Source of the DNA: Gelidibacter sediminis | GTDB taxonomy: Bacteria > Bacteroidota > Bacteroidia > Flavobacteriales > Flavobacteriaceae | Length of the DNA stretch: 64,000 bases | Direction of reading: 5' to 3' | Assembly: GCF_004364975.1 (NCBI RefSeq) | Contig: NZ_SOBW01000008.1 | Span: 618,610-682,609 of the forward strand | Part shown: positions 25,409-33,619 of the stretch, piece after piece | Layout of the letters: every line of letters starts with the position of its first letter | Numbering within the stretch: position 1 is the stretch's first letter | Translations under genes and position numbers: made by a program | Notes under the pieces: model-generated | Databases searched by the model: none | Told to the model about the DNA's origin: nothing | Seen by the model: only the letters and a program-made list of their open reading frames with translations

Positions 25409-25583
25409 ATGTTCAGTTTTTGTTAGCTTAAAGATACAGACTTTCCAACATATTTATAGTGAGTGTAACAATTTTGTAATAATGACTACAAATAATTTAA
25501 GGAGTAATAATTTTGAAACCGATATTTTTTAACGAAATTGCTACTTACTAAAATATGTCCAACGCACTAAAATAACTTACCGT

Positions 25584-26927
25584 ATGTCTGATGATTTTGA
25601 TTTATTAGAAACCAATTCCAACGAAAAAACAGGAAAAGTTGATGTCAATTGGGGAAAAGCAATTGATACCATGAAATCTAAATTGGCTCAAGAAGAAGAT
25701 CCGCAATCGCGTCAAAAAATTCTGAATGCCACCTTGGATGATGTGGTGCATATGGCCGAAAAAGATAGAACAACCTTATTGGATGCCATCAAAGATTTAA
25801 CCGATTATCAGGATGAAGTTGGTATCATATTCGAAAAATTCTCGTCTCTAAATGCCGATGAACAGCGCGTTATTGACGAAGCTCAGAAAGCTTTAGAACG
25901 TGCCCGTATTGAATTGGAAGATGCACGAAACAAACCGGATACTTGGTGGAATAACCTGTGGGGACGTAAAAGTAGAATTAAAAAAGAGGAGCAAGAATTT
26001 AAAGAAGCCGAAAAAGTACGCGCAGGAGCTGATAATAAAGCCAAGGCAATGTTTCAGGAGCGTATTGAAAGCGCCGATGTACAAACATTGTTAAGCGAAT
26101 TATCATTTAAGAGTCAAGCTGCAGTGTCTCGCTTAAAAAATAGGGAAGTTGAAATTAAAGAGGTTGAAGATAAACTTCAAGAGGCGATTGTGGAAGCCAC
26201 TAAAAATCATACCAGAGCTTTAGAAAAGAAAAAGGAAGTAGAAGGAAAGCTCGATGAAAACTATGCGTTGTTGAGACAGGCACGTCAGGAATTGGAAGAA
26301 ATTGTAGATAAACAATCAGCGGATTATGCCCAAGCCGTAGGTAAAGTCACCACTCTAGAGCAAAAAATTGAGGAGTTGGAAGGTCTTAAAAACGCCTACA
26401 CTACGCTTGCAGCCAGTAAAGACAGTTTTGTGCACAAACATAATCTGACCATTAAAGTGTTGACTTCTTTACGCAGCAATTTACAAACCCACCGTGCCAA
26501 ACTAAAAAGTGATACAGAAGAGCGTCTGAAATATTATGACGGCTATGTGGTGGCGCTAAAAGCGCGTACCGATCAGGAATTTGCCGCTATTTTAGAACAT
26601 TTGGGAGTTAAGACCGATGAGCATATTGGCGAAACTTTAGCCTCCATGCATACCGCAAGTGCTAAAGCACGTCAGGAAATGATGGAAAACATTCCGGTGC
26701 ACGAAAAAGTGATGCAAGGTGTATACAGTAGTTATGCTGAGGCTTTACAGGAAATTCGCGCTAAAGACAGCGACATCCAAAAGAATTTTGCGGAGCGTTA
26801 TGGCATTGACATGAAAGAGATTTTCGAAGATTACTATAAGGCAGATGCTACCAAACCTTCAGGAACTCCGGAGCCTAGCAAACCAACGCCTAAACCTGAA
26901 AATTCAGGCGACGAGCTGTTATCTTAA
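25584..26927 (+). CDS. long coiled-coil cytoplasmic protein
   Basis: 447 residues, no signal peptide, no cysteine. Residues about 85-300 are dominated by Glu/Lys/Ala heptad-like sequence (for example EVEDKLQEAIVEATKNH and RQARQELEEIVDKQ), a long coiled coil. The tail is Pro-rich and disordered (SGTPEPSKPTPKPENS). I recall similar flavobacterial proteins carrying automatic names such as 'microtubule-binding protein', which is not a functional assignment. It is first in a run with an unknown protein, an AAA+ ATPase and NudK, so a scaffold or substrate role for the ATPase is a guess. Confidence 0.65.
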   Translation: MSDDFDLLETNSNEKTGKVDVNWGKAIDTMKSKLAQEEDPQSRQKILNATLDDVVHMAEKDRTTLLDAIKDLTDYQDEVGIIFEKFSSLNADEQRVIDEAQKALERARIELEDARNKPDTWWNNLWGRKSRIKKEEQEFKEAEKVRAGADNKAKAMFQERIESADVQTLLSELSFKSQAAVSRLKNREVEIKEVEDKLQEAIVEATKNHTRALEKKKEVEGKLDENYALLRQARQELEEIVDKQSADYAQAVGKVTTLEQKIEELEGLKNAYTTLAASKDSFVHKHNLTIKVLTSLRSNLQTHRAKLKSDTEERLKYYDGYVVALKARTDQEFAAILEHLGVKTDEHIGETLASMHTASAKARQEMMENIPVHEKVMQGVYSSYAEALQEIRAKDSDIQKNFAERYGIDMKEIFEDYYKADATKPSGTPEPSKPTPKPENSGDELLS

Positions 26928-26959
26928 AAGTGTAGCTTAAAAGGTTGGATGTTTAATTT

Positions 26960-27049
26960 GGGCGTTCCCACGCAAAAAAGCGTGGTCAGGTTTTCCGCTG
27001 TATCTTTTTTCTGAAATAGAAAAAAGGATGCCGCTGCAACCCTTAACGC
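26960..27049. repeat. GGGCGTT...AACGC intergenic hairpin element
   Basis: A 90-bp block with ends GGGCGTT and AACGC. Inside are a hairpin CCACGC/GCGTGG and a longer hairpin around TATCTTTTTTCT and AGAAAAAAGGAT, plus two direct copies of CCGCTG. I recall this architecture (GGGCGTT, CCGCT, TCTTTTTT, GGATGCCGCT, AACGC) from intergenic regions of other Flavobacteriaceae, so it is probably a dispersed non-coding repeat. Confidence 0.6.
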
Positions 27050-27119
27050 AACTCCAGATTGAAAATGCAATTTAGGCTTACAATACTAAACCTCCAATAC
27101 TCATTTTAACAATACTAAA

Positions 27120-28170
27120 GTGTCCATAAATCACATTATAACACCATTAGATTCTGCCTACCTCGATTCTAAGTCGCAGTATGTATTCTATCATAAAATG
27201 GTCGATTTTGCTTTAAAGGAATTAATTGTAACGGCGCAACACAACCAGTTGTGTACCACACAAGAGATAATTTTCTTTAAACAATATGCTGATTTGCTAT
27301 TGTATTCTATTGAAGCCATGCGTGTCAAGTACATGTATGATGAAGAGGAACATATGAAAGTGGATTTAACGGAGTCTGGTTTTCCTAATTATTTGGAGTT
27401 CCGTTATCTCTTTAACGATTTGTCTTTAAAGGAGAATTACGTCAATAAACTCAAAGATGTTAGTGAACTTCAGGAAGAGTTTTTGGATACCTTATTGAGG
27501 AAAAAGGAACCCGTTAGCAGAACCAAATTGTTCCAAGCGGCTTCAATTGTGTATTACACATCTGTAGAACAAAAATTTATTTTCAATCGGTTTGTTCAGG
27601 GTAAGATCATAAAGGCACCTGAAGGTTCAAAAGGCGCATTTATGACCAGTTGGAGTTTCTTTGACGTGGGTTGCAACCGTCCTTTTGTGTGCTATATGTA
27701 TTTCGATTTTGAAGGCAGTAATATAGATTCCGTTAAAGAACTGGTATATGAAGTGCTAAAAACCACTGCAGATAGAGAAATGCATTTGGATGTGATGGCC
27801 TATGGTATTGATAGAAAATTAAAAGATGTTAAACCTAAACACATCAAACGTATCGATTTAGGGCCTTTCCATAACGTGTTTGCTAAAGATGAAAACCTGA
27901 TTACTCATACCATATTAGAAAGTATTGCAGCAAAAGATGTGCCTTTAGAATCGTATGCCTTATCATTAAAAATTGATGAAGTGTCGTCTGGAGGCGAATT
28001 CTCAGAAGGTGGTTATTTTTCAAAGCAAACCTTACAACGATGGAACCAACCCGTTAATAAAAGTTACGTATTGGCCCCGCATCGCATCATTCAATTGTTA
28101 TATAGTAAAAGACCAGAAATTATGAATGGATTGGCAAAACCGCCTATTCAGATTGCGGATATGAAAAATT

Positions 28171-28172
<2 letters not shown>
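27120..28172 (+). CDS. unknown conserved protein beside the AAA+ ATPase
   Basis: 350 residues, soluble, no signal peptide and no motif I recognise. The start must be GTG, since no ATG lies between the upstream in-frame stop (27087) and it, and the frame matches coding bias. The N-terminal half looks helical; the C-terminal half contains alternating strands with the segment [20 protein letters not shown]. It lies 192 bp downstream of the coiled-coil gene, with a dispersed repeat between. Its stop codon is the first base group of a heptameric repeat tract. Confidence 0.6.
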
Positions 28173-28268
<96 letters not shown>

Positions 28269-28299
28269 CAAAAGGAAGAAGGTTAAACTTAAGATGAAC

Positions 28300-28404
28300 A
28301 CTGTAGATTGAAAACTGAGGACTGAACACTTCGGACTGAAGACTGAGGGCTGAACACTGCTAACTGAAGACTGAAGACTGAAGACTGAAGACTGCTAACT
28401 GAAC
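28300..28404 (+). repeat. heptamer tract of ACTGAAG type
   Basis: Fifteen 7-bp units in one register, mostly ACTGAAG, ACTGAGG, ACTGAAC or ACTGCTA. Nearly every unit contains TGA on the + strand. It ends 16 bp before the four-helix-bundle gene. Confidence 0.9.
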
Positions 28405-28420
28405 CGAAATACTAAATAAA

Positions 28421-28786
28421 ATGAGTTTTAAAAAGCTAATGGCATATCAAAAAGGATTTGATTTAGCGATGGAAATTTTTCATCTGACCAAAGGCTTTCC
28501 CAATTCAGAGCAGTTCATGTTGACATCGCAAATGGTGCGATCGAGTAGAGCGGTATGTTCGGCGATTGCTGAAGCCTACCGGAAGAGACCATATGAAAAG
28601 CATTTCAAAAGCAAATTGACTGATGCTGACAGTGAGAATTCCGAAACACAGTTATGGTTGGATTTTGCATTTGCTTGTCATTATATAGATGCGCAAAAGA
28701 GAGCAGCGTTACAATTGAAAAGTGAAGAAATTGGAAAACTCTTGAATTATATGATAAATCATCCAGAAAAGTTTCGATCTAATTAA
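28421..28786 (+). CDS. four-helix bundle protein (23S rRNA intervening-sequence protein family)
   Basis: 121 residues, all-helical. FKKLMAYQKGFDLAMEIFHLTKGFP at the start, SSRAVCSAIAEAYRKR in the middle and a closing LNYMINHPEK are typical of the S23/TIGR02436 four-helix bundle family, first known from intervening sequences in 23S rRNA and common in Bacteroidota. Biochemical function is unknown. Repeats of the same heptamer type lie on both sides, and it separates two genes of an otherwise coherent run, so it looks like an inserted cassette. Confidence 0.85.
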   Translation: MSFKKLMAYQKGFDLAMEIFHLTKGFPNSEQFMLTSQMVRSSRAVCSAIAEAYRKRPYEKHFKSKLTDADSENSETQLWLDFAFACHYIDAQKRAALQLKSEEIGKLLNYMINHPEKFRSN

Positions 28787-28802
28787 TAACGGCAATCTAA
28801 AA

Positions 28803-28830
28803 ACTGAAGACTGAAGACTGCCAACTGAGG
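28803..28830 (+). repeat. short heptamer tract of ACTGAAG type
   Basis: Four in-register units (ACTGAAG twice, ACTGCCA, ACTGAGG), starting 17 bp after the stop of the four-helix gene. They match the tract on the other side of that gene. Confidence 0.85.
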
Positions 28831-28843
28831 ACTTATAAAAACT

Positions 28844-30802
28844 ATGCAACAAAACTCCACATTTCCCATAAAACAAAACGAACTCGATATGCTTCGCGAT
28901 GAAGCAGCATCGTATCTAAAAAGCATTCAATGGGAGCAAGGGCAGCGCGCCAAAAACAAAGATAAGGATGCGAAAGACGAATCGATTCTCCTGTATCTTT
29001 CGCGTGCTAACAACGGCTCTAATGTTGCCGAAACAACATCTGTTTCTAAGACCATTTTAGAGCTTAAGAAACGGTTGTTGCCAGATTCTATTGCAATCCC
29101 AGTATTGCTCAATCAAACCTTATATGCGGTTCAGGAAGGGTTGACGCTTGGCGTGTGGATAAAAGATAGTTATTATGATGCCTCCGGTTTGTCCAGCTTA
29201 AATGAGCGGAAAGCGTCCTTAGATAGTATGGGGAAACGGGAATACGAAAGCAAAATGCACACGGCAACGGCGTTCATGTTGTTTTCAGCCGCTTACCATA
29301 TTCTGCATCATCTAAAACCGTATGCTTCTGACGATTTAAGCGTCATGAAACAAAAGTTTGTGGGTATTCCTGAGATTTCCTTATTGTCGCCCTTAAAAGG
29401 TGTGGCGTGCATCTTATTTTATTACGACAAGTATTTAGGACATCCTGATATTATTAAAAGTGATAAGGATGTAGCCGATTTTACAGTCGTGTTTTTTGAA
29501 GCGCTGATTGACGAAATCCAAATGCGGAAATCAACTTTGGAACATCAGGAAACCATTTTGGACAGAACCTATAAATTGGAGCATTCAGATTTCGCAATTT
29601 CCGGATGGAATAATGTCTTTGCTGGAGCCGCCAAAAGTGTCGAGTTTAATAAAATTCAATTTGAACAGATTGTTGGTAATAAAGATGCAAAGCATTTCGC
29701 ACGCCGATTGACCGAGCGTATGTTGAGTTATGATTTTACGGCAAAGAAAAATCCGTTTCAAGAATTGGGAGGCTTTATGCCCGTATTTATGGGGTATGGA
29801 ATTCCAGGAACAGGAAAAAGTATGCTCATCGCAGCCATTGCGACACGGTTAAAAGAACATTGTGACCATTTGGAACTACCGTTTTTATTTCATCCTATGC
29901 CAGACACCTTAATTTCAACTTTTCAAGGAGGTTCTGCAGAAAAGATGGTAGAATGGATGAAACCCATGCAAGATCCTACAAAACTTATTTTCGCACCTAT
30001 AGATGACGCTGAAAACAATTTACAGGAGCGTACTGCGCAAGGCGTGTCGGCTGGTGTAAAGGAAGTCATCGGTGTGTTTTTAAGATATACGGAAGGTGCT
30101 TATGCGGTAAATTACGGAAATAGTGCTATCGGTTTGTTTACTAATTTACCTGAAATGTTGGATAAGGCGGTAATTTCGCGTGTGCAGGGCCGATTTAAAA
30201 TTGATGGTGCACAGACGGAACACGACTTTTTAGACCAGGATCATTTATGGTGGCGTAAGTTGCAACATACGATGCCAGATTTTATCAATATGAAAAATCC
30301 GGACCAATACCAATATCTTCAAGATCAAGGTTTGGCTAAAAATATGGGAGAGATTCTCAAATCGGTCGGTAAACCTTCAGAAGAGCGCGTTCATGCGGTT
30401 TATGACCAAGTAGAAAGTCAATTTCAAACCAACGAGCATCAATTTTATGCCAATCTGTATAAGGAAATGCAGCGCGTGTTTCCATTCTTTTCGTCTAGGG
30501 ACGTTCGAAATATCCAATCGGCCATTTCATTGCGACTTACTGATTTTGACTTGGAGAGTTCGTGGTTTGATAATCCTGAAGTATATTTTAAGCAAGATTA
30601 TGACACCAAGTTTAATATGCTTCAAGAATTGATGCGCGCCAATATGAAGGGCCTCGATTTTTCTGAAATACGGCGTCAGGAAGTGGTGCGATATCTAGAT
30701 AACGTGGCCACAATTGCGGATACCGATTTCAAACGCCAGGTGGATTCTAGGGTTAACGACCTTAATATCGAATTGGCAGCACGTCGTCAATTTGATAGTT
30801 AA
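28844..30802 (+). CDS. AAA+ ATPase with large helical N-terminal domain
   Basis: 652 residues, cytoplasmic. Residues 1-300 are helical and unrecognised. The AAA+ core has Walker A GYGIPGTGKS (about 317-326), Walker B LIFAPIDDAE (Asp387/Asp388), a sensor-1 Asn in GLFTNLP (434) and an arginine-finger-like DKAVISRVQGRF (Arg446). The C-terminal 150 residues are a further helical region. The core resembles single-ring AAA proteins, but I cannot place it in a named family. It is followed by nudK after 32 bp. A remodelling or unfolding function on a partner from the same gene run is inferred. Confidence 0.75.
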   Translation: MQQNSTFPIKQNELDMLRDEAASYLKSIQWEQGQRAKNKDKDAKDESILLYLSRANNGSNVAETTSVSKTILELKKRLLPDSIAIPVLLNQTLYAVQEGLTLGVWIKDSYYDASGLSSLNERKASLDSMGKREYESKMHTATAFMLFSAAYHILHHLKPYASDDLSVMKQKFVGIPEISLLSPLKGVACILFYYDKYLGHPDIIKSDKDVADFTVVFFEALIDEIQMRKSTLEHQETILDRTYKLEHSDFAISGWNNVFAGAAKSVEFNKIQFEQIVGNKDAKHFARRLTERMLSYDFTAKKNPFQELGGFMPVFMGYGIPGTGKSMLIAAIATRLKEHCDHLELPFLFHPMPDTLISTFQGGSAEKMVEWMKPMQDPTKLIFAPIDDAENNLQERTAQGVSAGVKEVIGVFLRYTEGAYAVNYGNSAIGLFTNLPEMLDKAVISRVQGRFKIDGAQTEHDFLDQDHLWWRKLQHTMPDFINMKNPDQYQYLQDQGLAKNMGEILKSVGKPSEERVHAVYDQVESQFQTNEHQFYANLYKEMQRVFPFFSSRDVRNIQSAISLRLTDFDLESSWFDNPEVYFKQDYDTKFNMLQELMRANMKGLDFSEIRRQEVVRYLDNVATIADTDFKRQVDSRVNDLNIELAARRQFDS

Positions 30803-30834
30803 AAACAAAATCTAAATCAGACAAAATTTATAGA

Positions 30835-31434
30835 ATGTCAGAAAACATCAAAAATATTACTATTAAAACGCTTTCTAAAGCTTGGGCAACCTTGTCAGAA
30901 ATCAATTATGATTACCAATTTAAAAATGGCTCTTGGAAGCGCGTCTCTCGCGAAAGTTATGATCGTGGGCATGGCACCGGAATTTTATTATACAATGTAG
31001 AAAAAGGAACAATTATTTTAACCCGGCAATTTCGGATGCCAATTTATCAAACCAATAAGCACGAAGGCATGTCTATTGAAGTCTGTGCTGGCGCCATTGA
31101 TGATAACGACTCACCGGAAGCTACAATTATAAGAGAAGTGGAAGAGGAAGTCGGCTATAGAATCACCGAAGTTAAAAAAGTGATGGAAGCCTATACTTCA
31201 CCAGGTGCCTTGACCGAAAAAATGCACTTATTCATCGCACCGTATTCTGACACTATGAAAGTAAATGATGGCGGAGGAGTTGCAGGGGAACTTGAAGAAA
31301 TTGAAGTGATGGAGCTACCGTTCTCAAAAGCTTTACAAATGATTGCAGCGACTGAAATTCGTGATGCGAAAACGATTATGTTGTTGCAGTATGCGCAGAT
31401 ACATGGATTGCTGGGAGTAGAGAAGAGGGGATAG
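30835..31434 (+). CDS. nudK: GDP-mannose pyrophosphatase / NUDIX hydrolase
   Basis: 199 residues. It aligns by eye along its length with E. coli NudK: YDRGHGTGILLYN, LTRQFRMPIYQTN, a Nudix box from GAIDDNDSPEA to REVEEEVGY (about residues 86-109), SPGALTEKMHLFIAPYSD, GGGVAGELEEIEVMELPFS and EIRDAKTIMLLQY. NudK hydrolyses GDP-mannose and related sugar nucleotides; ADP-ribose activity is the main alternative. It starts 32 bp after the AAA+ gene. Its last codons merge into a heptameric DNA repeat. Confidence 0.85.
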   Translation: MSENIKNITIKTLSKAWATLSEINYDYQFKNGSWKRVSRESYDRGHGTGILLYNVEKGTIILTRQFRMPIYQTNKHEGMSIEVCAGAIDDNDSPEATIIREVEEEVGYRITEVKKVMEAYTSPGALTEKMHLFIAPYSDTMKVNDGGGVAGELEEIEVMELPFSKALQMIAATEIRDAKTIMLLQYAQIHGLLGVEKRG

Positions 31435-31466
31435 AAAATAGAAAATAGAAAAGAGAATAGAGAGAA
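31432..31466 (+). repeat. heptamer tract of TAGAAAA type
   Basis: TAGAAAA three times, then GAGAATA and GAGAGAA, all in 7-bp register. The first TAG is exactly the stop codon of nudK. Confidence 0.8.
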
Positions 31467-31506
31467 GTGACAGAATTCATTGGGATAAAAACATTGATAT
31501 TTTTTA

Positions 31507-32742
31507 ATGGAAAAATTAAAAGCAGCACAATTATATAGAAATGAACTCATTCCCATCAGTGGGAAATTGGTTGAGCGTTACAATCAGTGCCTTAAAATGT
31601 TAGGATTTAGGGAAACGAAACTTACTAATTTTTCTATTGATGGCATTGGTTGGAGCCCTGAAATTGCTGAAGAGAAGCAGAAAATCCATTATCTGAATAA
31701 CGGTGAGGCCAATCCGAATGCCATCATCATTACGCCATTGCAAAAAGGAAAACCAGTCTATGTGCCTTTCCATACGTTCGATCGGGAAATGATGCAGCAT
31801 GTGTTTAGAACTCATGGCGATAAAATCAACGATATTACCAGAGATTGCGCCATTTGCGTGCACTTTGATCAACATATTGATGCGTTTTATGAGCCTTTGG
31901 ATGTCTTGAAATATGGCGATATTTCCATAACGTTTAAGCTGATCAATAATCTGGATAAAGTCCAAAAGCAGCAATTTGAATTAATTGATAAGTTTAAACA
32001 AGGCCATAATTTTATTGACGAAGATTTGCACCAACAGCTGTTGGAATCGGCTCAAACGTATGGCGATTTAAGACATCGGAACCTTGAGCTCCCAGAATTG
32101 TATTACACCACAGACTCGTTTTATACCAAAGCCTTTGGAGGTGTGTTTGTATTGCGCGATTTTATTTCACCAATCGTTGTTTTTCAAGACGAAAAGTGGC
32201 ATAAGGAAGCTATTAAGGATACCACTTATGATGTGTTGATCTATCATATTTCTCAGCCAGAATTGATGGATAAATTGCGCGATCATCTAATCGTCGGATA
32301 CGATTTAGATGCTGCTATAAAAACACCAAGGTATAACCGAATCAAAAAATTTATGTTCGCTCAGTATTTAAAGGATACACCACATCCTATTCAAGATATT
32401 TTGGACGACAATGTATTATTTAAAGGGTATTTGAACAAACTAAATATTGAAGACCGGAAAAAAGTAATGAGTGTTGAGCTTTATCTGGAAAAAATAGAAA
32501 TCAGCAATCAGCATAAATTGGCGGATATTGTGGATGTTGAATTGTTTGAAGCATTAAATGAACCACATTCGTCATTGAATGTCAAACATCAGGATTTAAT
32601 CTGGAAATTGTTGGTCAATATCGCTCCCTTGGATGTTTTATTTCTGTATTGGTATGATAAAGAGCTGTTTTATAAAAACTACGAAACTTGGAATGATTCC
32701 TTGAAAGATTGGGTAATTATGACAATACGTAACAATATTTAA
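31507..32742 (+). CDS. DUF6638-like protein of unknown function
   Basis: 411 residues, soluble, no signal peptide or membrane helix. I associate it with DUF6638, a Bacteroidota-restricted family, from memory only. Visible features are a conserved RDCAICVHFDQHIDAFYEPL segment near residue 116, a GGVFVLRDFISPIVVFQDEKW region near 218 and a helical C-terminus. It follows nudK by 72 bp on the same strand, within the AAA+ block, so a shared process is likely but undefined. Confidence 0.6.
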   Translation: MEKLKAAQLYRNELIPISGKLVERYNQCLKMLGFRETKLTNFSIDGIGWSPEIAEEKQKIHYLNNGEANPNAIIITPLQKGKPVYVPFHTFDREMMQHVFRTHGDKINDITRDCAICVHFDQHIDAFYEPLDVLKYGDISITFKLINNLDKVQKQQFELIDKFKQGHNFIDEDLHQQLLESAQTYGDLRHRNLELPELYYTTDSFYTKAFGGVFVLRDFISPIVVFQDEKWHKEAIKDTTYDVLIYHISQPELMDKLRDHLIVGYDLDAAIKTPRYNRIKKFMFAQYLKDTPHPIQDILDDNVLFKGYLNKLNIEDRKKVMSVELYLEKIEISNQHKLADIVDVELFEALNEPHSSLNVKHQDLIWKLLVNIAPLDVLFLYWYDKELFYKNYETWNDSLKDWVIMTIRNNI

Positions 32743-32799
32743 GTATTATAGACTAATTTTAAGGGAGGCGGAATGTTTGTGTTATGGAAAGGCCGAATT

Positions 32800-32860
32800 A
32801 ACCACCTCGTCTTCAGTTTCTTTACTGAAACTGAATCCACTCCTCCTTAAAAAGGAGGAG
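32800..32860 (+). repeat. double-hairpin element, copy A
   Basis: AACCACCTCGTC, then stem TTCAGTTTC/GAAACTGAA (9 bp, 6-nt loop), linker TCCA, then stem CTCCTCCTT/AAGGAGGAG (9 bp, 3-nt loop). Confidence 0.85.
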
Positions 32861-32907
32861 AAGTTTAAGCTTTTTAAAAAACGCAATTAATAACTATCAC
32901 AAAAGTT

Positions 32908-32968
32908 CCTTCCCTTTATAAGGGAAGGTGGATTTAGGCTCCAAAAAGAGCCTAAAGACGGAAGGGTT
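32908..32968 (-). repeat. double-hairpin element, copy B (inverted)
   Basis: Read on the minus strand: AACCCTTCCGTC, then stem TTTAGGCTC/GAGCCTAAA (9 bp, 6-nt loop), linker TCCA, then stem CCTTCCCTT/AAGGGAAGG (9 bp, 3-nt loop). The geometry equals copy A although the stem sequences differ. Confidence 0.85.
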
Positions 32969-33008
32969 ATAGAATTATTAAACTTTTAAGCATTTAAAAC
33001 TCGACATC

Positions 33009-33533
33009 ATGACACTAGAAATTATCGTTTTCATCGGCTCCATTTTATTCGGAATCTTGCTGTATTGGCGGGAATCAACCGGCAACGGACTCTATCGCTT
33101 TCTAAATAAGTTAATGTATTCCAAAAAGCTCCAAATGTCACCGGACAATCCAACTGGTTTTGTATACCAACAAAAATTTCTATTACGTCTGGTATTCATC
33201 ACGATGATTTTGTTGGTTGGAATCCTCATCGCTCGATTTTTAATTCCGATAGATATAGCAACAATTTCAGTATTCGCTTCAAGTATTGTTGGGACGCTTA
33301 TCGGAACTTACATTGGCGGTTTTGTGCTGAAATCTGAAAAAATAATCGATGCCCATAGTGATTCCATTGAAGAAAAATTTGATAATGCTATAGATCAAGG
33401 ACGCGATTTTATTCAGGATATCACCTCTAGAGAACCAAAAGTAGTGGAAGAAGCTAAAAAGGAAATCGAAGAAAATCATATTGAACCTAAGAAGAGTGCC
33501 CGAGAGCGATTGAAGGACAAAGGGCTGATGTAG
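33009..33533 (+). CDS. small membrane protein with charged cytoplasmic tail
   Basis: 174 residues with two hydrophobic helices (about 4-21 and 58-100, the second perhaps two passes) followed by an acidic/basic helical tail (KVVEEAKKEIEENHIEPKK). No family recognised. It lies after the double-hairpin elements and before a larger membrane protein on the same strand. Its TAG stop is followed immediately by a heptameric tract. Confidence 0.6.
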   Translation: MTLEIIVFIGSILFGILLYWRESTGNGLYRFLNKLMYSKKLQMSPDNPTGFVYQQKFLLRLVFITMILLVGILIARFLIPIDIATISVFASSIVGTLIGTYIGGFVLKSEKIIDAHSDSIEEKFDNAIDQGRDFIQDITSREPKVVEEAKKEIEENHIEPKKSARERLKDKGLM

Positions 33534-33582
33534 ATAGGTGTGAGGTTTGAGGACTGAGGTGTGAGGACTGAGGTTTGAGTTT
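33534..33582 (+). repeat. heptamer tract of TGAGGAC type
   Basis: Seven 7-bp units in register (ATAGGTG, TGAGGTT, TGAGGAC, TGAGGTG, TGAGGAC, TGAGGTT, TGAGTTT), starting directly after the stop codon of the upstream gene. Most units contain TGA on the + strand. Confidence 0.85.
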
Positions 33583-33619
33583 GATGTTTTAAAAAGTTTA
33601 ATAATAGAACAGCGTAATT

